Shown here one piece after another: positions 10,973 to 20,530 of a DNA stretch of 64,000 bases; the stretch's first letter is position 1, and each line of letters begins with the position of its first letter. The notes beneath the pieces are model-generated. The model worked only from the letters and a program-made list of their open reading frames with translations, ran no database searches and had not been told where the DNA came from. The position numbers and the translations under genes were made by a program. The DNA is taken from NCBI GenBank assembly GCA_011503125.2, contig WWBZ02000033.1, positions 2,046,001 through 2,110,000 of the forward strand, written 5' to 3'. This stretch comes from Botryosphaeria dothidea (lineage: Eukaryota; Ascomycota; Dothideomycetes; Botryosphaeriales; Botryosphaeriaceae).

Positions 10973-11600
10973 TCACCACCAGTCTGATCCAGGATGACGT
11001 TTCTCGCCAGATGATGATCCTGACTGGTCCTCGCGTCCAGTAGCTGTACGCGCGGAGGACGTCTGAGAGACGACAGCGGGAGGGCGCAACTCGAAAGCAA
11101 AAGCGGAATGAGGGTTGGCTATGGCTACCTGTACCTTCTGTTGTCATTGTCAGCCGTTTGACACAGCGCGACGGTTGCCTGCAATCCACGCACCCGGCAA
11201 GCCTTGCATATCATGAGCGTTCCGTCTTCGTGTGCATTCTCTTCATCCTCGAACTCTTTGCGCAGCTTATCCAGCCAGCACACGTTGCAGAAGATGGGTT
11301 CGGAATCTCGGAGCTTCGACGCTTGCAGCAACAAATCGAGCTTTGCTGGCTCAAGGTTCTGTAGTGCAGGATGGGATTTCAGTATGGCCACCAGCTGCTG
11401 TACTCGTGGGATGTCGTTGGAGTCATCCAACATTAGCTGGTTGCTTCGTCAGCTGTTGAAAGCGGTAACGGTGTCTGTGGCGATCGTACTAGACACCAAT
11501 TGCAGACTGCGGGGATCAGATACTCATGGGGCGCAGGAAAGGCCCTGATCGGTTTGCTTCTCTTGCATTTCTCGCACTTCGCCGTCTCAGTAGCGTCCAT
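10973..11600 (-). CDS. Small CxxC zinc-ribbon-like protein
   Basis: A three-exon model: 11600-11490, 11436-11194 and 11137-10973 (introns of 53 and 56 nt with GTACGA/CCAG and GTGCGT/ACAG ends and a CTGAC branch point in the second), about 171 residues. Exon 1 contains CEKC and CNWC; exon 2 contains CNVC and CKAC. These are two copies of a two-Cys-pair module, each probably binding one zinc. The segment between the modules is helical and leucine-rich (VQQLVAILKSHPALQNLE). The relic at 4600-5049 has the same module and an intron at the same place after the last Cys pair. I do not recognise the family and assign no function. Without the last intron the protein would end at 11125. An in-frame ATG at 11660 could add 20 residues; the ATG at 11600 has the better context (ATCATGG). 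Confidence 0.55.
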
Positions 11601-12206
11601 GATAAGTGAGTGTGCCTGTGTGAGTAGCGAATATGGCGATGGTGAAGTGGTGTTAGCCATACGAAGTGATGATAAGTGTTTCCGTGAAGGTGCAAGAGAA
11701 TGGGCTTCAAGATTGATTGCTGGTGAAGGAGATATGACTGCCTACATGGAAGTCTCTGGCCCTTCGACGGAAATGTTTGTTCCGCTTGTAAGGGTGTCGC
11801 GGTTTCCTAAGCCTCTGCTTTGTCGGCGTCCTTTTCAGATCAAAACCTCCAACAGCCCTACGCTTCTAGAACTCTCCGGTCTTCAGAATTTATCCTCTGA
11901 ATTTGTCTGGCTTTATGAGTCCAGCAACGCCTGCGATGGCGCACAGACCGAGTCCGGGAAGCCATATTGAAGACTATGAAACAAGCTTGCGGGCGAACAG
12001 AAGTGAGTATGGTACGTGTTTCCTCTCGATTCCACAATGCATAGCCTTAGTGACATACAGGGTATGTGAGCGATGCGTCAGCAACGACTTTTTTTTCATA
12101 TGCTATGGAGACTGTCGATGGTGGATTTTACAGAAATCCAGGGAATTTTCAGTCCTGTGACGTTGCAAACGCCTCCAACCTCATTCACTGTTCCATACCT
12201 GACAAT
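11601..12206. other. Intergenic, no gene seen
   Basis: Lies between the zinc-ribbon gene and the 3' end of the second GH43 gene. Open frames on the plus strand (for example around 11903) have no recognisable features. The first part is the likely promoter of the minus-strand zinc-ribbon gene. Confidence 0.5.
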
Positions 12207-13989
12207 TCATATCGGCGTAGAAGGAACAAATTCCCCCTCGCCTATTTTTTGACCCTTTCCCTCGTACCTCCATTTGCTGAAATAAGCTGGCGTCGTGCCA
12301 TTGCCGCCGTTGCTTGTCGCGTACACGCCTACAAGAGCACCTGGTACAAATCAGCATATAAACATGAGCCCAGAAGCAAATGCGAAGTTCCAACTTACCG
12401 GTGAAAGGACCAGTGCCACCGCTCAAGATAGTAGCAGGCGCATAGGCAAGAGTCTTTTCTGGTTCAGCCCCATCCGACGGGCCAGCTGAGAACGTGTAGT
12501 GTGTGTCGTTCGCAGCTTGAATCTGCAGACGCAAGGGCTGACCAAGCCATGCTTCGGGGACAGGCTCAACAACTGTCTCTGGTGTAGGCCCCTCATTGTT
12601 TCCTGTGCCATTTACGCGGAATCTGATATGTGGGGCCAGCTCAGACGATCCGTCTGAGGCAAGAAGGACCACACCAAGGTCCAAGTGCTGGTCCTGTGTC
12701 AAGAACACAGTAGCACCGGCCTCCTCCTCTTCTACCTCTGCGTCAATCTCCACGTCAACGCTGTAATCAAACAGTGTGTCCGTCTGTCTCCTCGCAATAA
12801 AGGAGATCCCGTCGCGAGGCTGAAAATCCGGTCCACCCGTCAAATTCGCCTTCGACGGCAACACCTTCAGCGTATTCGGCTTCTCATCCGGACTCACAGA
12901 GAAAGCCCCATCCGGCGCAAACCTCCAAGACATGAAATGCAGCGGCAAGCTCTCTCCCGGCCCGAAATCGACAGCATCCCCATCGCCCGCCCACTGCCCC
13001 TCGCCAGCCAAGTCCCTCGACCTCGGCGGCAGCGGCCACGCGCTCATGCGGCCCCTCACCGGCTGCAGCACCGGCCACTCGCCCTCCCCCCACGTCACCG
13101 GATACAGCACCGTCTCCCTGCCCATCGGATAGTTCACCCACGCCGGCCCGGACCGCGTGCTCAGCGCGACGCCCCACCAGTTCCCGCTGCCGTCCGCGAA
13201 CAGGTCCGCGTGGCCGACCGTCTGGAAGTACTCGCTCGTATTCCTGTTCGTCAGGATCGGATTGCCCTCGAAGCTCTCGTACGGGCCGGCCACGCTCTCC
13301 GCGCGCGCGATGATCTCCGTGTGGCCGAGCTCGGTGCCGCCCTGCGCGATCATGAGGTAGTACCAGCCGTCTTTCTTGTAGACGTGCGGCCCCTCGGGGC
13401 TCGCGCCGCCCGTGCCGTTCCAGACGCTGTAGTTGGCGCCGCGCGCGCCGGTGGCGACGTCGAGCGTGGCCTGCTGGATGCCCGCGAAGGTGACGTAGGC
13501 CTGCCCGTCGGCGTCGTCGTCCCAGAAGAGGTCCGCGTCGATGCTGACCGGGTCGAAGCGCACCGGGTCGGACCACGCGGCTGAGGCGTAGGGGTCGGTG
13601 GTCGTGAAGATGAGGCCGACCAAGGGGTCAACGGTCACGACGACGGTGTAGAAGGTGCCGTTGCGGTAGCGCAGGGTGGGCGCGAAGGTGCCGCCTTGCT
13701 GGTAGGTGGCGTTGGCCAGCTCGGGGAATTGGGAGGCGCGCGAGAAGGTGTTGGAGATGTGCTTCCAGTCGAGGAGGTCTTTGCTGGCGTAGAGCGGCAG
13801 GCCGGGGAAGCCGAGGAAGGTGGAGACAGTGCAGAAAAAGGTGTCGTCGAGTTCGGCGACAAAGACGCAGGTCGGGTCGGAGTGCCAGCCGGGGAGTATT
13901 GGATTGGTGTAGGTCGAGTTGACGGGAGCACAGTGCGATGGCGCAAGGAGCGCCAGGGCGCCCGCGAGCACGGCTTGTGTGAAGCGCAT
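12207..13989 (-). CDS. Secreted GH43 xylosidase-type enzyme with C-terminal C2 domain
   Basis: Exon 1 (13989-12399) and exon 2 (12340-12207), joined by a 58-nt intron (GTAAGT to ACCAG), encode about 574 residues. A signal peptide covers about residues 1-21. The N-terminal beta-propeller has the GH43 catalytic set: Asp38 in WHSDPT (base), Asp151 in SIDADLF (pKa modulator) and Glu199 in SPEGPH (acid). From about residue 350 follows a concanavalin-like C2 domain ending with FTGALVGVYATSNGGNGTT and YFSKWRY, which completes the xylose-binding site in beta-xylosidase-type GH43 enzymes. This final block is recovered only after splicing, which confirms the intron. The likely role is extracellular release of xylose or arabinose from xylan. 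Of two adjacent start codons (13995 and 13989) the second gives the more usual MRF start. An XlnR-type site and a TATA-like box lie upstream. Confidence 0.92.
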
Positions 13990-14056
13990 CTTCAATTGAC
14001 GTCTCTTACGCTTTCAATGGCCAGCGCAGCCGGCGAAGAAGGCAGCATGTTTGCAC

Positions 14057-14064
14057 TATTTAAA
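14057..14064 (-). promoter_or_regulatory. TATA-like box of the GH43 xylosidase gene
   Basis: The minus strand reads TTTAAATA about 70 nt upstream of the ATG at 13989. This is the same octamer found upstream of the first GH43 gene at 1820. Confidence 0.45.
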
Positions 14065-14137
14065 AAGTGTGTTTACGCATGCCGAGATCTCGGAAAGTCC
14101 GCAGGGACCGGGAAGAAGCCGACACGGAATCAGGCAG

Positions 14138-14144
14138 TTTAGCC
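14138..14144 (-). promoter_or_regulatory. Putative XlnR/Xyr1 site GGCTAAA
   Basis: On the coding strand of the GH43 xylosidase gene the heptamer GGCTAAA occurs about 150 nt upstream of the start codon. GGCTAAA is the described core for the Zn2Cys6 xylanolytic activator XlnR/Xyr1 in Aspergillus and Trichoderma. A heptamer can arise by chance, but its location in front of a xylan-acting enzyme makes it worth noting. Confidence 0.4.
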
Positions 14145-15268
14145 TAAAACTTTGAATCGAGAAAAGATGTTCAGGAGCCCAGGCGGCCTAATGCATCCCG
14201 CCCCTCTTCCCCCGCCTTTTCCGGTGTGGGCGAGTTCTGGTAGTTACGCTTTTTGGTTAGTGTGGTCTGACCCCCGCGTTGCGTCATACGAATACGGGCC
14301 AAGACGCCGTTTGTAATACGCATTTGATCAAGATATCCAAACGTATATTAACTGATGTACTCAGCCGGACACTTTTGTGCAACTGCTGGTATGATTGACA
14401 CGTTGTCCAGCCTCATCCAACTTTCAATTGTTTTTCCTTTCGAGCAAAGACGTGGAGCAGAGTCTCGCTCATTTCACTTTGAGAGGAGCTTCCGGCAATT
14501 ATGCGCGGCTCTGCTCCTCAGCACATAGCTCTCCGAAGGGAAAATTTGCTCACCTATGACTTGAAAAGCAGATAATTATCTTGTGTCGTTATTATCAGCT
14601 TCACTCAAGCCTCAAGCAAGGAAATTGTTAATGCTAAAGCCCCGATAATGCAAAAATTCCTCATCATTCATTAATGTCAACACTCATCTATCGTAGCTTT
14701 TTTTTTTCACCACAAGCATTTTACTGCCGGCCATTCTAGTTTGTTCAGAGAGGAAGGGAGCAGGCAGATAGTCTCCGTTCTCCACCCATGTGATTTCGAC
14801 GGCTGCGAAGCGTCTTTAAACTTAGAGTAAAAAGATAAGGAAGACTCGATGCCAGCTCTTAAGAAGCTCCGGGGCATGAATTCACACCTGCTGGCAGGTT
14901 ACCGGCGCGTACACCCCCACGAAAAAGGCATAACTGACTATAGAGTACACCCTTTAGGTTCGGACACTTAAACTCTTGGGAGATTGGACTTCTCTTGCCC
15001 CTCCTCTAGCTGCTTTTGCTAGTTATTCTAAGGGCTTAGCTCTTCTCCGTGCCCATGGTGACTAATATACAGCGCCGTCGAATAGCCAATGGATCCAGAG
15101 GTACAAGGCGAAAATAACCACTAGTGTGTCTGTAGATCCCTTCCCTAGGCGAGTCCTCCTGTTCCTTTTTGGGGTCAACACAAAGCTTTACTTCAGTTTG
15201 GGGAGCTATAAACAGACTTTTATTTGACAGGTTATTACAAAGCTTCTATACAGTCATTTCGATCACAT

Positions 15269-16805
15269 CTATACCCTCTTCAACTTCACCATCCTCTTCA
15301 GGAAATTACTCTTCGGTGCTCGTGCACCCTCATCTGGCTGCTCAGAGACCGGATCGGCACTTGTTTCAGACCCGTTCTTCTCGGCGGCCAGGCGCTCCAT
15401 CTCTCCAATCTTCCAGGCCCTCAGCAACCACATGAAGCCCGCAGCTCCAATGTACATGAACCCAGTAAAGATCTGGGCGCCGAGATAATTACCGTTATTA
15501 CTTGCTGTGATCTGAAGCGCAATGGGTTCCGAGAAGGTGGTCGGCAGGACGAGTACAAGCCAGGTAATCGACAATGCAGATGGCAAGTCCGCAATACCAA
15601 TCGTTTCAGTCGTGACGGGCCCAACGACCGCCCAGTACGTTCCAGCAACCATGCCAACGACCAGGGCGAAGAAGATCATGACGCCGAAACTTTTTGCAAA
15701 GATCCAGATGACGAGCGAGAAGAGGCCGGCGAGGAAGGTCATGATGGCTGCCATGTTCATTCGGCCGACGTTGTCGCTGAAGTACCCGATTGGTGGACGA
15801 CCGAGTGCCTGCCCAAGGTTGAGCACGGCGCCGATAACGGAGCCTTGGTGCGCGGACAGGCCGATGCCGCTCTGTGCATAGTTCGGTAGCGAGAAGAGCA
15901 GGACGATGTAACCCAGCATACTGAGGAAACCGAAGGCCATGAGCAGTAGGAACTCCGGACGGCGGAAGAGGCGGTAGTCGAAGGCGAGCTGGGAGGATCC
16001 GATCTTCTTATTCCTGTCTTTAACGAGCAGCGCGCAGACAGTGTTGACAGTGAAAGCGCAGATGCCCAGGATTCGGAAAGCCCAGCCAAGGCTGATGTGC
16101 TGGATCATGGCGTTGGTGGCAAGAGAATACATCAAGCCGCCTAAGCCAGACCCTGAAGCAGCGATTCCGTTGGCGAAGCTGCGGCGTGTAGTAAACCACT
16201 GTGGTACTACGCCAACAGAGCCCACGAAAAGGAAGCCCATGCCCCATCCGAAACATACGCCCTGGCTCAGGAAGAGCTGCCATATCTCTTTCGCAAAGGA
16301 TGCACCGATCAAAGAGATGGTCTCGAAAAAGACGCCAATGAGAAGGGTTACACGGGTCCCGAAATGGCGAGTGGTTATGGTTGCGAGCGGGGAGACGAAG
16401 AGAGCTTGAGAGATGGAGAGACCACCGACAAAGGCGAAGTCAAGACGGGTCGCGCCAGGGAAGACATCGTTGGACAGGTAGTGCGCTAGAAAGACGCCGT
16501 AGCTCTGGGAGACAGTGAGTATACCGGCAGAATGGTGAATGTAGCAGGGAGGCACTCACACTGTTCAAGCCCCAAGTATGCGCATTAATCCAGAATGTGG
16601 CGGCACAGCATATCCATCCATATCCACCGTTGGGTGGCACGTCGGCTGGGGTTTCCGGCGGCGGTACAGTAGCCGAGGGCTGGAAGTCGTCCAAATTCCG
16701 GTCTGGGGCGTCCAGATTCTTGTCAGGCTCCTCATTCTTCTCCGAGACAGTGGCGGGCGAGGGATCACGAGTCCGCGACACGTCTCGCGAGGTCAGCGAG
16801 GCCAT
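15269..16805 (-). CDS. MFS transporter, monocarboxylate-permease type
   Basis: Exon 1 (16805-16560) and exon 2 (16504-15269) are joined by a 55-nt intron (GTGAGT to CCCAG) and give about 493 residues. After a cytosolic, Pro- and Asp-rich N-terminus of about 58 residues comes PPNGGYGW, the typical opening of fungal monocarboxylate-transporter-like permeases (Mch family), and then GLNSSYGVFLAHYL in the first membrane span, restored by splicing. About twelve hydrophobic segments follow, with the loop motif RHFGTR after TM2 and YFSDNVGR in the middle loop. The C-terminus is charged and cytosolic. The substrate could be a monocarboxylate, riboflavin or a sugar acid; family members differ. Its place beside two GH43 genes and an AA9 gene is suggestive of a role in carbon uptake but does not prove it. 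Confidence 0.87.
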
Positions 16806-17701
16806 GCTGGACGACGAGGGGCGAGGGATACGAGGACTCCATGTTGGCGATGGCGGCGTAGGAGCGGAGTTTTAGCCAACTGGTGGGCTCGGGAATAAGA
16901 AGGAGGTGCCGCAGCGGATGTCAATGAGCCGCCGACGGCGACTAGGCGGCCGACATGCTGACTGGACAACTAGCGGCAACGACTTTATGACCCACCAGGG
17001 TTCGAGACTATTGCCAGATGATTCCAATAAGCCGCCATCTGAGGGGCATGAAGCGTTAACCTGGACACGAGCGCTCAAGGGCTAGTGCTACATTTGCGTC
17101 CGGACGAATGCTTCAACGCCCCACAGGAAGAAAATATCGCGATGCTGTCGGATCAGGAGTCCACCCAAAAGTCGTTGCCCTGGAGTGTCCGAAATTCTGG
17201 GTCGCCGCGCCGGGATCGAATGGCGATCTTCCCGCACCCCACAGCGTCCACAAACGGCATCATCGGCATAGCGTCACGGGGCGAGCGGTGGGTGAACGGC
17301 ACGACGTCGAGCGGGATGTATGACGCAGCGAGGCGAGCAAGCTTAATCTTGTTGGGCGCGACGGCAGGGAACGTGACAGCGCGCGAGAGAGCGAGTCGCG
17401 AGCATATGGTTGGCCGGTTGCCGTATCAACCCCAGCCAAACACCAGCTCCAACCCACAGGCTTGGCACGTACCTTCCTATCGCCAGCAATCCACGTCCCC
17501 GCTCTCCCCGGCTGCACGCCCTCTCCACGTATCCTCCATTCGCTCGCTTGACCGCTCCAATCCCTATCCTCGCCCGACTCGACTCCCACCCTCTCTTGAT
17601 TCTGCATCTTGCGTCGCATCACCACCGACCTCTCGTACCACGTCTGCCAACCATCGTCTGTCGCCCACAACAACCGAGCATTCCAGCCAAGCTTGCCCAG
17701 C
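16806..17701. other. Intergenic between divergent MFS and LIM genes
   Basis: A divergent promoter region of about 0.9 kb. It contains one copy of the transposon-like terminus (17095-17124). The part from about 17460 to 17700 is CT-rich and is the probable leader of the LIM gene. No gene seen. Confidence 0.55.
17095..17124 (+). mobile_element. Solitary transposon-like terminal repeat, third copy
   Basis: A 30-nt match, with one mismatch to the reverse complement of the arm at 7209-7238 and three mismatches to the arm at 7264-7293. Similarity to the 7264 copy extends outward by about a dozen bases (CTACATT before TGCG, and a CTAG a few bases further out). No partner copy in inverted orientation was found nearby, so this looks like a solo end left by deletion or by a decayed element. 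Confidence 0.55.
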
Positions 17702-20530
17702 ATGCTGTCGCGCTCGCGCAGTAAGGACAAGGGCAGCAACATCCCCGGGCCCACCTACATGAACAGCGAGCAGGTCGGTCAGTACTCCCTCATTCCATCC
17801 CCGAGACATCCATCCAGCCTCCATCGCCAGCCTTGTGCCAACCATGCCGTGACCAGGCAACTTTCTCAATAACATTCGCAACAACCGCCCCGCTCGTCCA
17901 AATGGCTCGCGACCCCCGCCTCCCTCCAATCTGGGCTCCTTCCGCTCTTCGAGAGCCCACGGCACCTCGACTCCTGAGCCCCAGGATCCACCCACCTTGA
18001 CGCCGCCGAAGAGTCAGCCCCCCCGAGCTAGCAGTGCTCTCTCACACCGCGACATGTTTTCTTCATCTACTGGTAGCAAGGGCTCTCTGCGCGAGAGATT
18101 GGCTCCTCGCGCGTCTTCCAGCCTTGGCCGGCCTCTGGTCAGGGATCCTTTCAATCGCTCCTCGTCCCGGAGCTCCCACCGTCAGGACCCGGCTGCAATC
18201 GAGCGCACAAGCTCGAGGAATTCCACACGCTCAATAAGCGACGAACACCGTCGCTCATATCGGGAAAGCGGATATCGGTGGATGGAACGGCAGGAGGCGG
18301 CATCGCTCAGGAAGGCCCTGGAGGACATGGACGCCGCTGATGATCACAAAGTGTTCCAAGATGCACAGGACGAGGCTGCCGAGCTGGTCTGGAAACATCA
18401 GAACCCCAATGCTGCCTTTCGGAACCCGGATGCCCCATATGCGTACACGGCCCACTTGAAGAAGGGGAGCCATGCCCGAGCTCAGAGCTATGACGCCCCC
18501 TCGCCACAATCCAGCGCGAGCGGCCGCAACAGCGGGCTCAGCAGCCGCGGCTCCAGCACCTCCTCTGTGAAAGTCCAACACCCTGCCGCCGCCGCCGCCG
18601 AAAAGGACGACAAGCCCAAGTCCAAGAAGGAAGTCCAAACGCGAGCCTCTGCCAAGATGGAATCGCCCTTGCAGTCTCCTACCAAATCCCACGTCGCGTT
18701 CGATCTCCCTCATTCCAGACGCCGTAGCAGCGGTTCTAAGAGAAAAACTAGTGGCAGCCTCTTCCAGAATCCCAATGACAAGATCTATGAAGAGCCCGAG
18801 GAAAATGGTCCCGCTCCGCCCGCTGAGGAGAAGCCCGCGCCGCCTTCGCCTTCGAAACTCCCAATCCACACCCGCAGGAACCCCTTTTCGCGCATTCAGT
18901 TCGGCCGCGACAACTTGGCCCGCTCAAACACCGATCCGCAGACTGTCACGAAGAGCCGCTTCGATAGGTTCGAGATCCATAGGAACCCACCTTCCCAATC
19001 TCGCAATCCGGCTTATACATCCAATGAAAATGCGCCGGTAACCCCGACGCAGGCTGAGGCTCCTGCGGCAAGTCCCCCCGCAGAATCGCCTACTAAGATG
19101 AAAGATGGTAAGGAGATTCGGGCTGATGACATCCGCGCAGCCACAAGCATGAGACTCAAGGACCGGAGTGCGAAGCTGCCCACGCCAAGCATGGTTAGCG
19201 ACAGTCCGGGTCGCCCCATCGTCAGCTTCCAGAAGGATTATAAGCCCAAGGAAATCGAACTCAAGGAGGAGCAGTCGAAGGTCGTCCCCGAAGTCAAGGC
19301 TCCTGAGCCAAGCACGCAGCCGAGGGCGTATCCCCCCAGCCCGCCCAAGAGCTCGAGCGCACCAATTGTTCCAACCATCAACATGCCTGATGAACCTTTT
19401 GGAAAGAAGCGGAATCCAGCACAGCCTCCGATTCCGGTCATAAACGTCCCTGACGACCCTCCTCGCTCAAGGCCACAGAGCTCAGCAAACCCGCCAATCC
19501 CGTCAATCTCGGTCGGCGACGGTCCTTCCATCCCCACCATCAACGCCCCAGATGCACCGAGCATCAGCGTATCTTCCGCGCCCGGCAACTCAACGCGGCC
19601 CCTTCCCACCATCAACGCTCCTTCGTCCGACTCGGCACGGCCGCTCCCGGATCCCAGATCGGCATCCAAGGGCCGCCCCTTGCCTCGCAAGGTCCACACT
19701 GCACCAACGTCGCTCCCGCAAGGCCACTGGACGCCCTCCGGCGGCGCAAAGACCTCGGCACTCTGCGAGGCCTGCGCCCTGCCCATCGCCGGCCGCATCG
19801 TCAGCGCCGCCGGCGCACGCTTCCATCCCGAGTGCTTCCGCTGCTACCACTGCGGTGAGGCGCTCGAGTGCGTGGCGTTCTACCCGGAGCCCAATGGCAG
19901 GCGCGAGGAGCGCGTCAGCCGCATCATGAGGCGCAGGAATGGCGAAGATGTCGAGCACGTGGAGGGCGCTACGGAGGAGGATGACGGGGATGAAGGGTTG
20001 CGGTTCTACTGCCATTTGGACTACCATGAGTTCTTCAGCCCGAGGTGCAAGAGCTGCAAGACGCCGATCGAGGGCGAGGTCATCGTGGCGTGTGGGTCGG
20101 AGTGGCATGTTGGCCATTTCTTTTGTGCGGAGTGTGGTGATGTGAGTCCCCCTTGCGTTACTTGTTTTTTTTTCCTGCGGTTGTACTAACGAGGGACACA
20201 GCCTTTCGACTCGTCGACGCCGTTTGTCGAGAAGGATGGATATGCTTGGTGCGTCAACTGCCACACTAATCGCTACTCGACCAAATGTAAGAAGTGCCGC
20301 AAGCCCGTCACCGAGACGGTGCTGAAGGCGCTTGGGTTCGAGTGGCATCCCAACTGCTTCGTGTGCACGGTAAGTTCTGGTTCCCTGCTTGGAAAGGAGG
20401 GGAATCTATGGTGCTAACGCCTTTTGGTCAGGAATGCTCTGGCGAGTTCGTGGATGGCCGGTACTTCCTCCGCGGTGAAGAGAAGAACCCGGTGTGCGTC
20501 AAGTGCGAGGAGAGGAGGTTGAAGGCTTAA
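17702..20530 (+). CDS. Three-LIM-domain protein, paxillin-like
   Basis: Four exons: 17702-17777, 17857-20141, 20202-20369 and 20432-20530, with introns of 79, 60 and 62 nt (TACTAAC and GCTAAC branch points in the last two). The product is about 875 residues. Residues 1 to about 660 are low-complexity, rich in Ser, Pro and basic residues. Three tandem LIM zinc-binding domains form the C-terminus: LIM1 from Cys662 (CEAC, HPECFRC, CHLDYHEFF), LIM2 (CKSC, HFFCAEC, CVNCH) and LIM3 (CKKC, HPNCFVC, CVKC). LIM1 has an insertion of about 35 charged residues between its two zinc modules. Fungal proteins of this type (Pxl1/LimA-like) scaffold the actin cytoskeleton, Rho GTPases and septation at the cell cortex. 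Residues about 455-560 hold a repeated P-x-I-P-x-I-N-V/A-P-D motif. The exon junctions fall inside LIM2 and LIM3 and restore their Cys spacing. Confidence 0.9.

Larger units (their letters stand above)
13990..15268. other. Intergenic between two minus-strand genes
   Basis: Holds the promoter elements of the GH43 xylosidase gene at its left end, then AT-rich sequence from about 14250 with short homopolymers (T runs near 14700). The stretch near 14930-15100 is rich in CTAG and TTAG-like words and may be decayed repeat sequence, but no family can be named. No gene seen. Confidence 0.5.

Noticed and set aside
12685..13584. Open frame of 299 codons on the plus strand
   Set aside because: It is antisense to the well-supported GH43 xylosidase gene and Arg-rich with no domain; it arises from the codon bias of the gene on the other strand.
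16985..17010. GGTTCGAGAC resembling a tRNA B box
   Set aside because: No A box or acceptor-stem pairing at the right distance; a similar word near 29566 fails in the same way.
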